From NCBI RefSeq assembly GCF_028389875.1, contig NC_084667.1, positions 58,568,570 through 58,632,569 of the forward strand: 64,000 bases of DNA, written 5' to 3'. Under the pieces are notes generated by a model that did not search any database, had not been told where the DNA came from, and saw only the letters and a list, made by a program, of their open reading frames with translations. This DNA comes from Rhea pennata. Its lineage: Eukaryota > Chordata > Aves > Rheiformes > Rheidae. Made by a program: the position numbers and the translations under genes. Shown piece after piece: positions 49,113 to 60,500 of the stretch; the first letter of the stretch is position 1; every line of letters starts with the position of its first letter.

Positions 49113-50394
49113 GGTGGGTTTTTTTTTCCCTCCAAGTTAGGATTAGTTCCTTAGGGTTCAAATAAGTTCTAAATTTCACAGAGAAGCGCCTGAACCAAAA
49201 TCCTGGATCCAAACATCCCAGATTTCATGTGAAATTCAAATCTGGATCCCAGCTCTGTGGCTTACTAACCTACCTATTTAGGGAAGGATTTGTTGTCTGT
49301 ATGTAGTGTTTGTGTTTTTGGTCCTTTGGAACTAAGCTTTTAATTTGGTTGCCAGTTCTGCAAGGACTTTTTAACTTCTTAGCAATGCCGGTGTTCACAC
49401 GCTCCATTGCTGGCAGTGTGATGCGTAGTGATAAAATTTGACTCTGTCTAAGGGTTATTGAGATAAACCAGCATTATCATTCGTAAAGGTCATTTTCTTG
49501 CATAGTGTTCTGAGCTTTGAACTTGAATATAGCTCGCATTTGAGAGGACACATCTTCCAACTATGACCTGCGTCACTGGCAGAGAGTTGTATAATCTGTA
49601 CTTGTGGAATGGGAAGGTACAAGCTTCCATTGTTGCTGATGCATCATGTGAATCCACCTCTTTTGTTTTTCTTCTAGCTGTTGTTTGATTTATATATTTT
49701 TTCAGTTTTATAGAAAAAAAATAGGGGAAGTTCAGGATTTTTTCTACAGAGTATAAAACTCCAATGATTTAATGGTGACTAGAGAGCTGTGAAAAATCTC
49801 CCATTAGGAGATGATGGGCTCAACATAGGTCCATTTCTCTTAGACAAGTAGGATAACCTTTAAGATGCATGGAACAACGTAATAATTGGGACAACTAAAG
49901 CTGACATTTGTTTCCAAGAAATTCTGTAAGAAATATCTATGGAAAAGACATCAGTGATCAAGAAAAATGTACAAATTAATGTGTTTAAAACTTGTGTAAC
50001 CATTTCTTTAATCTCATACTCTTCAGTGAACGGTACACTTGTGTTCAGTTTATGATCAAAAACAAAGACCAAAGAAGGCCAACCTCATTTTATTGTGTAT
50101 ATTCTGCCTGTCTTAATTATCAATAGCTGTAAGAATACAGTGCAAGTGATCTGGTAACCAGTGGTTCTCGTCTTTTTTCTTTTTTTTCTTTTTTTGAGGA
50201 AAAACGACTTTAAAATGTATAATTTATTGCTCAGCAATAACCATGTTGTTAAAATAATAATAAAAAAAGGATTAGCAACATGTCTTAATTTCTCAATAGC
50301 ATTATTATATGTTGTATTTCAGTTTATTGTATATTGTGTTTTTGTATTTATTTGTGTTTGGAGGTCTTGCTACGTCTTTTTGTGTTTAAATGCT

Positions 50395-50425
50395 AATAAA
50401 CAAGGACAGTGTGTAAGAGTGTAAA
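50395..50425 (+). terminator. Probable main poly(A) site of TRAF3
   Basis: AATAAA at 50395-50400 is followed within 15 nt by a GT-rich element (agtgtgtaagagtgta). Several TGTA motifs and a T-rich stretch lie just upstream. This is the complete layout of a strong vertebrate poly(A) site. A second AATAAA at 50467-50472 may act as backup. Confidence 0.6.
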
Positions 50426-51544
50426 ATGCAAAACTCTGAAATGCTAAACTGTGTTATTAAAGGAAAAATAAATCTAAGTAGGAAATCGTATTTTTAAAAA
50501 AAACTTACTGTGTTGAATTTGAATGACTGGTGTTTACTTGCAAACAGGGTAAAAATGGATCCTTTTGCTTCTGTGTACTCACTGATAAACCTGGCTATTT
50601 AGTGCTTTACACTCGTGTGCACCTGATAGACCTTTATTATCTTAGCACATTTTGCCTTCCTATTCACAGGAAACTTGTCTTACGTTTTCACATGGAAAGT
50701 AGGATCCTGTTAAGTCTTGGTTAGAATAAACTGTCAATGTCAACAGTCCATGTGCAAGTAGAGCAGAAATAACTAAAATTATTTTCCTTGCATTTGTATT
50801 ACATTACTTTCTCAGAAGAGGTGACTGAAGGGAAAAGTTATAGTTTTATTTTCTTAAAAAAAAAAAAAAAAATTCTATTTCTACTCCAGTGTTATTAGTA
50901 AATCTTCTATTCCCAGATGCAAAACTGTTTTACATCATGGGACAGTGTGTTGTAGGTAGAAGTAGTGTAGAGTTTTGAAATCATGGAAGCAATAATGTTT
51001 ACCACATTTCAGATTCAGTATAGTGGTGAAGACACTGGGGTTCCCAGTGGTGATGTATAAAGTATGCAATTTTCACGAAGTCCACTGGTCTGTTCATCCT
51101 TCCATTTTCTGTTCACTCTCTTCCCTGTCACCTCTTACTGAAGTTCCCATTTTCCCTCTTTCACTTCACTCTGCAATGGTAACATGTAGTTTAGCAACAT
51201 GGGAACATACTGTCCGTGCTCATAGGCAAGACCAAACCCATGGCTTGCATCGTAGTGTGGGCAATGGTAACAGGGGCCTTGGCCATGCTGCTGTCCTTAG
51301 AAGGAGGGCTGTTGAGCTGTGTGCTGTAGGACTGGAGGTGCTGCCTTGAGAGCTTCTCCTGGGAGTCACCACAGCAAAAGCAGCTGCACTACAGGTGGTG
51401 GGACCATACCTGAAAGGGAGTACATGCTGATCAGCCAGCAGATGCTGGGGTTTGCAGCAGGTAGTTTAAGATTGCTGGAAAGCCCCTGAGGAGTGTGGGT
51501 GAAGCAGATTGCTTGATACAGAGCTCTGTGTTGTGTGGCAGGTG

Positions 51545-51546
<2 letters not shown>

Positions 51547-51584
<38 letters not shown>
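51547..51584. repeat. Poly-T tract (38 nt)
   Basis: Homopolymer run, followed by gattttttt. Open frames crossing it give artificial poly-F or poly-K. Confidence 0.9.
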
Positions 51585-51585
<1 letters not shown>

Positions 51586-54500
51586 ATTTTTTTGATGAAA
51601 GACATACAAACCAAATGGTGAATGCAAGAAGGCATAGAGAGAAGGGGAAAGGTAGCCAAGAAATTTTGCTGTGTTCAGGGTGTGCTGAGGTGGATATACA
51701 CTTCTGCTATCAGAGCTACTTGCAAGCAACTCGAGATGCTCTGGCATCCGCTGCCCTGCACGTCAGGCTTTCCACTTGTGCACTCACAGCCAGCTCTTAA
51801 GGCTGTGTTGGGCAAAGTTCTTCCCGCTCCTTGTTGCGGAACACGAGAAGACAAAGAACTTTCTTGTCTTTTATTAATGAAGTGAATCACCTTCAAACAG
51901 AGCCCTCCTTAAGGAAAAGCAGCCTTTGCTGTCCCTACAGCCGATCCTGTTTTCTAAATTTGGTTTGGTGCTGCTCAGACTTCTGTCATTTCAGTGTAGC
52001 GGGATAAGTAGAGAAGAAACAAATCACTTTAAACATGAAGACTAACATTGATTCTCCCTTCTCCTTCGTGCTCCTCCTCCCCCAGCAATGAATCATAATT
52101 GGAATGATACATTATGCTATTCCTGGCAAGAATGAGTTTTTATAGATTTCTTCCATGAGACAGGTCACAGAAGGCAACTACAGCTTTATAGCGTGCTTTT
52201 CCCTGGAAGGCAATACATTACTGAAGATGACAGGAAGAGAGTGCCAGCTCTCAGAGTACAAAGTAGTAGTTGAAAATGGGGATGAAAAGCACTTGTTCTG
52301 GTCTACGGAGGGTGCTGTGTGGACATGCACCTGGCTTGAAACCTGGCCGGGGTGCTAGGACCATCTCTTGCAAGAATTGAAGGAAGGATTTTTTTTTTTA
52401 TTATTATTATTATTTTTAAGTCTTTCTTAAGACTTTAAAAAGGTTTTTAAAAGATTTTAAAGATTTAAGATTTTAAAGTCCTAAAGTGTTTAGAGCCTTG
52501 GGTTTTTCTATTCACTGCCTAAAAGATACCAGAAAAATATTTTTTAAGGACTTCTGACTCTTTGGTCATACGGATAGTTATGAAAATTCTCATTTTCAAA
52601 GTAATAGCCTGCTTCTGTATGATGAAGTCTTGGAACTGTCTGAGGAAGGGGGGAAATATCTGGTGGTCAAAATAAACAGTGAAAGTGATGATTTCCGCCT
52701 TCTTTCCCCAAAGTCAGTTTTCCATGAGTCAGCCATGTGTTTCCCTCCTGCACGGCTGGGTTGGGCCGTGAAGGGTGTCGCTGAAAGGTAACGTGTTTGG
52801 TTTGTCATTCTACACGAAGCTTCTACTGTTTCGCTAAACAAACAGTAACCTAAGTCTTTCCATACTTCCCATGCCCCTTTGCTCCTTCTTTTCGAAAGTT
52901 TTCTTGAACTACAAGAATTGGAGACATTTGACGATTCAAAGAAGCAAACCAGAAAATCGGTTGTTTTAGGGCTATTACTTTTTGTAGAAGTTGGGCTTTG
53001 AAAAAAACCTGGAACAGATGCGTGTTTAGAAATAACCTTGATAAGGCAAGCTGTAACGTCACACTGGCACCTAGAAAGAGCAGTAGTGCCCAGACAAAAT
53101 AGGACATACCAAGAACCACAGAAGCACCAGTATTGTTGTCCTGTTTGTGGAACTTGTCTCATTGCTCAACAGCTCTGGCAGTGCAGGGGCGGAGGAGCCC
53201 CCAGTGCTTGCTCTGAGTTGAAAAGTGTAGAGATGAGTGATTCAGCTTTTTGGTCTGACCCCAGAGTTGTGTCTGTTAGCGGTTAGTCTTGGATACCAGC
53301 GGCCTGCTCTAGTGTGGTCATGTAAGAACAGAAAATGGCCCAAGTGTGGAGATAGCAGGAGCACTGAAGTCCCACAGACCGTTTCTGTAAAAGTGGGAGA
53401 GAAGCTGAGGGAATGACTTCCACTGTATGGACCGTAAATTGGAGTAAGAGGTGTTTGGTGACAACTTACACTACTTGCCACAGCTGGCAGAAACTTGTGT
53501 TTTGACAGCATAGCTGTGCTGGTTAGAGACACGAGTTGTTTGCAGACATTGCTATGGACGCTGAATTGCCACTTTGTGCCAACACAGAAGCTCCCACAGA
53601 GGAGATTATTTAGAACAGCCCTGGCTGGTGAAAAATGGCATCTCTCTAGGAGAGCTTGTTGAAACACTTCTCTCAGTGTAACTGATGCCATCAACTGGCT
53701 GGAATACAGACAAGGCTTAAACTGTTCCCTTGCTAGATATTTCTCCTTTAGCAGGTGTTTAAGGGGTAGCAAATGAAGGCTAGTTAGTCTTCAGAGTATA
53801 AAAGAAATTTTATCTAAGCATGGGGACAGGATGATGTGGGCCGATTATTGTATCTGGCAGGGTCTTAGCTCAGCATGTGAAAAAACAGGCCTTGTTACTC
53901 AAATTTCTGAATCTGCATGCAGCAGTTAGGTGCAGTAATCTGATGCTGTAACTGCTTCTTCTTGTCCAAGTTTAGCAAGCTGCTTGTTGTCTTTCTTGGG
54001 TCTACAGGCCAAGAAGCAGGTATGAGTACACCTTCTAGACAGGTCTGAAATCCTGGCCATTGGCATCCTGTTCTCCCTTCTGAAGCCAAAATTGCTTCTT
54101 CAGCATTGCCCGGACTCAAACATTGCTCTCCCACGGAGTGAGCTTGGAAGAGCTTGTGCCCCTTTAACTTCCACGTTGGAGGAAAGCGCTCCAGGAGCTC
54201 CCCAGGAAAGCGTGTGGGCCTTGTCTCGGCTGAGGCTCCAGCCTCTCCCCTCGCTCTCCAGCACTGGCTGGCTCCTCTGTATTTTACACAATTTGAGAAC
54301 GCCAAAGTACCTCAGGTCTTGCTAGTGTTGTAAAGCCGCATAAGCTCTTGCAGAGCAGTCCTCTGGTGGGCATGGCAAAGGGAAGGCAGCCGTGGTATCT
54401 CTAGTTTCTGGGCAACTGCAGCCCAAATCACTGATTGTCTGGCCAATAAAAGCCGTCCTTTGTGGCCAGTCTCACAGCAGCGCTGCAGGGTAACCCCTAC

Positions 54501-56756
54501 CCACGTGTGCAGAAGGGCAGGAGGGCTGCATGGACTGGGTGCGCTTTGGTGTGGGCGCCCTCCCTCAAAGCAGTCTTGCTCCTGGCTTGGTGCTGGCTGG
54601 AAGGGGAAACAGCTCCAGCTCAAGTGGGCATCGCCCCTTCCTCCCTCTCCATCGGTTTGGCATTCAGGCGAGTGCAGCCTCCCTGGGAAAGAGGCTTTCT
54701 AGCAGTTTTGGTTAAGCATGGAAAAGCAGGCAGCTGTGAAGCCTTCTGGCACCTTCTCTCATCTCGCTGTTACCTCTGGGAGAAGGTAACCACATAACTG
54801 CTGGAGGCACAGGCCTCCTGGTGCAGGCGAGCGGTGAGGGCCACACACGTTATGAGGCAGCCCCACGGTCAGCAGGCACCGCGGCTCTTGGACTGCTGAG
54901 GAACCGTGCTGCGGGGGAAGGAGGTCCTGGTGATCCATTTCTCAATGAGCCTGGGCTCCTTTTCGTGATATCTGTGGGACATGTGAAAGCAGGACAAGTT
55001 CATCTTCCCGAGTCGGTAAGGAGTCCCCAAGCAGGTGGCCCTCACGGGCTGACTGAATGTGCAGCCTTAGTGCTCTGACGGGCCCCGTGGCGCAGGGCCG
55101 TGGCTCTCCCAGATGGGCACGTGGCTCTTCCACCACCAGGGATCGGCCTAAACCATGACGGCATAAAATGTGCTGTTGCAATGGGGACTTTAACATTCTC
55201 TTAAACAGAAAAACATCCATGTGGGATGTGATTTTTCTCCATCCTATCATCACAGCTAGTAGCCGGTGGCTTTGAGGTGGGTGGGAGGTACCAGGCAGTA
55301 ACAGTTACTGACTGCCTAACCTTAGGGACCGTATGCTCCTCATAGTTAAGGATTAGCTTGACGACCAAAGCTTAAGCAACAGTACACTGTGCCAAGGAGA
55401 TTCACAAATCAATGCCGGCTGCGTCGCTGGATACAGAAGGGCCCGTGATCGCGCCCTGTGAACAGCCTTGGCAAGCTGCTTTTAGCAGGAGCTGCCCCTG
55501 AGAGCAAGGGTAGCGTTTTGCTGAGATCTGCACCAGTCCAAAATGGTTTCATGCCTGCCGTGACCACGGAGCCCTTGGCTTAGCGTCTGCTCTCTTCTCC
55601 TTCATTTGAACATCCTGGTGCTCTTTCAGCTGCAGGATGGGCACCGCGATGTGGTCAGAAGTCCATGTCCTGTGCAGCTGGCTGGCACCCTGCAGGGTGT
55701 GAGCTTCTGCGCTTGGGTGGGTTGAAGCATCTGCTCCGATTCTTCTCTGTTTGAGGCCACAGGGCCTAATATTATTATCACAGAAGATGGTGAGGAGGTA
55801 AGTCAAACCCGCGCTGGGACAGCCAGTGCCCACGCTGGATCTTCAGGCTTCTGTCGCTGAGCGTCCTCGTGTCCTCCCCAGCTCTCCTTGCCTATTAAAA
55901 CATGGGCGTTTTCACTGCAGCCAGCCTTCAGCCAGAGAGTCCCCAGGGTGGGATTTGCAAGTGGTAACGAGAGAGGGAGCCTTTCACCTCCAGGACATCG
56001 CTTGGCAGCCAGCTCCCTGCCTGGAAAACGCTGACTCAATTTTGACTCGTATCCAGGCAGGGAGCCGCTGCCGATGAGACTTTCCTCTCGGCCAGCGCGG
56101 GGCTGCACGTCCTGGCACGGGAAAGGACGGGGCAGGAGCCACAACTCTCCTTCTGCTGTGGGGTGGGATGCCCAGGGCCGAGCCGGGGCACTCCTGGGCA
56201 CGGGGTGCCACCCCCGTGCTCTCCCCGCTGCTCCCTCCTCTCTGCTCAGCCCGTTGCCTCCTCACGTCCTTTCCAAGCACTTCTCTGGCCTCCTCCCAGG
56301 CTCCAGGAAGCTCTTGCAGCAGGCACGTACCACGTGTTTGTACAGCTTCATGGCGATGGCTTCTGCTTTGGTTTTGGTTCCTTTCCTCCCCTTTCCTGAC
56401 ACTTGATCATGATTTTTGGCTGCTCCTGAGCTCCAGCAGCTTATTCTCACTGAGCTGTCTACAACCCTCCTCTGTCATCTCGCTCCCGAGCCGCGTGGTC
56501 AGCTCCAAGCCCATGGTTTTATACATGAAATTACAATTACTCTCCCCCTGTGCCTTACTTTACATTCATCCCCACTTCCCTTGTGGAGATCCACCGCTAC
56601 GTGTCTCGTGGGCCATTTGGCAGCCGTGTATGGGATATGCTGGTCTGGCCTTTTCCCAAGGTCCACCTCCCCCAGGAAACAAATCAGGAGCGTCCCGTCG
56701 TGAGGCTGGTGGGCACCAGCTGGCAACATGCAGGGGCTGTGGGAAGCCAGCCCATA

Positions 56757-56840
56757 TGTGTGTGTATGTGTGTGTGTGCACAGGCGTGTGCACACGCAAA
56801 TGCACCTGAGTGCACGTGAGCATACCAGTGTGCATGCACG
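56757..56840. repeat. TG/CA-rich alternating purine-pyrimidine block
   Basis: An imperfect (TG)n run (tgtgtgtatgtgtgtgtgtg) is followed by gcgtgtgcacacgcaaatgc and further CACGTG/TGCATG-like alternations. Long alternating purine-pyrimidine DNA of this kind favours Z-DNA. Confidence 0.8.
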
Positions 56841-57405
56841 GGGGGCAGGAGCGCCTGCCTCCTTGCGCCTGCATCCGCGGTGGCTCCCCCAGAGCCGGTG
56901 GCCGGGAGGCGAAAGCTGCTCCTCTCCCCACTGCCGCGCCAGGGCCGGAGCGAAGAGCCGGGATGGCAACTGCAAGTCGTCACCGGGAGCTGCTAATTGA
57001 AAATGCACCGAGACCCCTACTAGCGACGAAAAAGTCGCGGGCGTGCTGCAGGGGAGAGCAGCATGCAGCAGTCGTGTTGGACTTGAACGTGGTGTGTTTG
57101 CTCTCGCCACCCTCCAGCAGGCCCCCAAACCGACCAAGGGAGGAACTAAGGTGTGAATGGGTTCACTCACTAATCTGGTGAACAGGGGCTGCTGCGGGAA
57201 AGTCCCACGAATCTCATTTTCCCTGTCTCATTCCCCAACGGCTTTCTCAAGCTCCGCACAGATGCCAAGAAACTGGAGAGCTTGAGAAAAGAGCTAACGG
57301 CAAACTGGCTTCTGGGTTGCTCCAGGCTCTGGCTCCCACCGGGGAAGCCCACGTCCCAGTGCTGGTTTAGTCGTCTCCCTGTAGACGGCCCAGGGCTGAG
57401 CCCGT

Positions 57406-57411
57406 CACGTG
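57406..57411. promoter_or_regulatory. E-box CACGTG upstream of AMN
   Basis: gtCACGTGcc, 69 nt before the AMN start codon. This is a USF/MITF/TFE-type core. Single 6-bp motifs occur often by chance in GC-rich DNA, so this is only a candidate. Confidence 0.25.
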
Positions 57412-57479
57412 CCTCCAGGCAGTCCAAGGTCCGGCCAGGGCTGAGGCTGTGAGGGCGAGTGCTGGCAGCAGGCTGCAAA

Positions 57480-57522
57480 ATGAAGAGCCCGTTTTTCTTC
57501 CTCGGATGCCTGCAGCTCCTTG
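57480..57522 (+). CDS. AMN: AMN coding exon 1 (signal peptide)
   Basis: ATG at 57480 with A at -3. 43 nt gives MKSPFFFLGCLQLL plus one base of codon 15, then the consensus donor gtgagt at 57523. The hydrophobic core FFFLGCLQLL continues into AAAVAV from exon 2. The phase 1 donor pairs with the phase of exon 2. Too short for an open-frame call. Confidence 0.85.
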
Positions 57523-60500
57523 GTGAGTACACCCAGGGCCCAACGGCAACGGAGAACATGGGTGGCCGGGCAATGACTTAGCCGTCTCAGGTGCACTTCG
57601 GGCAACCCATTTCAGAGCAGAACTGGAGGCTCCGTCACTTAAAGTGTATTTGTAATGCAAATGGAAAAATACATTTCCAAGTGGACAGAGCGAAGGAAAG
57701 AGAACGGGCTTGGGTGCTCAGCCTGTGATTTATGTATCACACTTGCTGCATCTCTGCCTCTCAGGCTTTTCTGCTCTTATTTGAAGCCAGCAGCTCTGCA
57801 CCACAGGATCCATTTTCTATTGAATATGAATGTAGCTTTGATGTTCAAGGACTGCGATTCCCCGGAGACAAGGCTGATTAAATAGCACGCTGATATTTCC
57901 AGGGATGTAGAAGGTGCAGGAATGCATCAGCACAGCTGCACACGAAAAAAAACCTTTGCACAGCTTCGGCACCAGCAGATTAACCTCCTCAGTGCCGGAG
58001 CCCCTGGCCGCCGTGCACGGCCGCGCTGCGCCGATGCCGGCCGAGCCGAGCCGGGGTGCAGAGCCCTCTCTGCTGTGCATGCGCGCACACGCGACAACGT
58101 GCCGTGCAGCCGCCGCGGGTAGCCGGCGGGGACGTGACGCTTGTGCAGAAAGTGGCCGCTGAGCCTTTCGGCTGGAGCTTTAACCTCTCCCTTCCCCAGC
58201 TTTCAGCCGCTGGAAGGACACCAGTCAACCGTAGCATGGGCAGAACAACTTGCAATTAATACGCCAGGGCTTTGGCTTTAAGATTTTTTTGTCTCCCAGG
58301 CAGCGAGCTTTTTGTGGCTGCAGCCATCCTTAACTCCAAAAGCAGCTCCTCGGGTCTGATCCTCATCAGGACCCTGTCAGGGTCCTTTTCCCTCTCAAAG
58401 AGCTTTAAAGTAGATGTTGGGGGGGGAGGGGGGTTTGCTCTAATTAATGGCTCAGCCACAAGGGAACTGGAAGTTGCCCACAGTTGAGCTCAGGGAGATT
58501 GTGTGCATAGTGTCAGGCCAAAGTGAAGGATCCCGCTGGATCAGGCCTTTCCCTGGGAATAGCCTCAGTTTGGCTATTCAGCCTCAGAGTGGATGAACGT
58601 CAGCGCTGAAGGGGGTTGGAGAGGCTGGGCAGTGCAGAGCCGGGTCCCCAGGTGGGTTGTGCATCGCTTTACTTGGTGAAAGCCATACATCAAAGAATAG
58701 CAAGGTCTTTTTTTTAGTGAGTGACAAATGAAGAAAGCTTTGATTCTGCTCTAATCTTTAACTGCTATTAGCAAAAGGTTTTTCAGCCATTTTGTGGGCT
58801 CCCATCCTCCACAAGACCTTGCGTTCAGCAGGTTTGACAGATGAGTTTCCAGCCCGGCTGAGGAAGCCCCTTTGCTCCTCATCAACGTCGCTCCTCTCGA
58901 ACCTACTGCTGCACACCTCAGCTCCGGCGCCTGTTCATACATAGGGCTCAGGTTAAAAATACATCATTTCCTCTTAGTCTGGACATGACTATTTACAAAA
59001 AAATTGTCTCAGCAGTGCCCCTGGCAGAGTCAGACAGCACAAATGTGCAATTAGGCTCCAAAGGAGATCATTACTTGCTGATAAAGCCTCCACAAAGCCT
59101 GCTTAGTGCACACGAGTCCAATCTCCTTCCCGACATTTACACTAGCAGCTTTGACTTTCTCCTTTGCAACTTCTTCTGCCACCCATAGCCATTCAGGCCC
59201 GCTCACGCCTGCCTTTTCTCTTCTCCTGCCACTTTCTTTCCTCACTAGTGAAAGTCAGTGGCAGCCCGACTGGAGACGACTTCCCTAGTGAGGAGGGCAG
59301 GGATGGTGAAGGGCTTGGGGTGGTTGGGAGAAGGCAAGGTGGGATCTCCCTGTGGCTCTTCCTGCCCTTGTCGCCACCTCTGCTCTCCCTGCCTTCTCCC
59401 ACTGGAGCACCAACTATCTCCAGCGCTGAAGCTACACTCCTCCCCATCCACTACCCCATCCCCTCCCAAACCAGCTTTGTATTTTGCTGTGCTTTCTTTT
59501 TCTTTTTCTTTTTTTTTTCTAGAAGGAAAAGATGAAGCATATTAACAGCAAAGATTCTTATTTTTTCTTTCCTCTCTCATAACTCACTTGCCTGAAGCCA
59601 TTTAATTCAGGCCACTTGAGATTCATCTTCAAGTGGAAGTCAAGCCTGGGAAATGTCAGGCTTGGTGATGCAAGTTTCAGAAGCTCTTGTGCAAATAGAA
59701 AAGGTTAGAGTGGGAACTAACCTCAGTGATGGCAGATTCCCTGAGTAAGTGGGGCCATTGCTGCTGGGAATTACAAGCAGGTGCCACCAATGCACTGTCA
59801 TGGCCTGAGAGAGCCCCACTGCCATGGCTGGTGAGGACATCTCCATCTCCCCAGCCAACCCCTTCCTCTCTTTCTTAACTCCCTCTGCGAAGAAGTTTCC
59901 AACATGCTGCTAGTGGGTTCGTAGGGGAGAGGAAAGGATGTGCACAGGGAGTCAACCAACACAGTGCTGCCTCAGGCAGTGGAGACCACAATACTCCTAC
60001 CCTCGAACACACCTGCATGAAACCAGCCAACTTACTGTGCTACACATGCAGGACTCACTTCAGGTGCTCTGGGCAAACCCTTTTCTCCTCTTATCTCATC
60101 CTCATGGCCCTGTTTGCTCACTTCATTCCGATTAGAAACACCAAGGATGAGAGGCTCTCTGCATCGTTCATTAGTGTCTAGTGTACTGAGGTCCCAAGCT
60201 CAGAAGAAACCACTGAACTTAAAGCTTAGGTATCTGGTTGTACGTTATTCTTGTCCGTTGCCTGCAGGCCTTTGCTGCCTTGTCTCTCCTTGTGAAGTAT
60301 TGGTCCCGTACTCATCTTTCCACCTGGGTGGGATAAAAATATCACCTAAACCAAAAAAATCCCTTGCAGAGGGAGGCCCTGGGAGGAGGGGGAGGACTGG
60401 GACTCTGAAGCGCTGTGAATGCCCACACGCGCCTGCGAGCCGCGGGCGCTGCCGCGGGCGCAGCATTTCGTCTGGCCCAGCGAGGCACAGCTGACCTGTT

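Larger units (their letters stand above)
43076..50420 (+). other. TRAF3: TRAF3 3' untranslated region
   Basis: The stretch after the TRAF3 stop codon is AT-rich and has no coding potential, and it continues to a strong poly(A) site near 50.4 kb. Human TRAF3 also has a 3' UTR of several kilobases. Possible earlier poly(A) signals occur at 43411-43416 and 46058-46063. A Pumilio-type element tgtacata lies at 46261-46268, and ATTTA pentamers cluster at about 50300-50360. It includes a TG/TA microsatellite (47844-47903), a MIR-type relic (about 48300-48420) and a T run (49090-49112). The extent is inferred; a shorter UTR using an early site is possible. Confidence 0.65.
50500..57479. other. Intergenic region between TRAF3 and AMN
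   Basis: No gene I can support. The left part (to about 53 kb) is AT-rich with an A run (50856-50872) and a 38-nt T run (51547-51584). The right part (about 53.5-57.4 kb) is GC-rich and carries many long but mutually overlapping open frames on both strands, which is expected from composition. A TG/CA-rich block lies at 56757-56840. The last few hundred bases should contain the AMN promoter and 5' UTR; no TATA box is evident, but an E-box CACGTG occurs at 57406-57411. A lncRNA cannot be excluded. Confidence 0.7.

Noticed and set aside
52596..53162. 188-residue open frame on the minus strand between TRAF3 and AMN
   Set aside because: No recognisable family or domain, overlapped by open frames on both strands, and no gene is expected here by synteny.
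53242..53772. 176-residue open frame on the minus strand
   Set aside because: Not recognised, Ser/Leu-rich, no splice or neighbour support.
56168..57170. Overlapping 213-residue (+) and 223-residue (-) open frames
   Set aside because: They lie in GC-rich DNA where stop codons are rare, cross the TG/CA block (giving repeated V-C or H-T), and overlap each other; typical composition artefacts.
58368..58386. 8-bp hairpin aggaccct/agggtcct in AMN intron 1
   Set aside because: Short palindrome with no supporting context.
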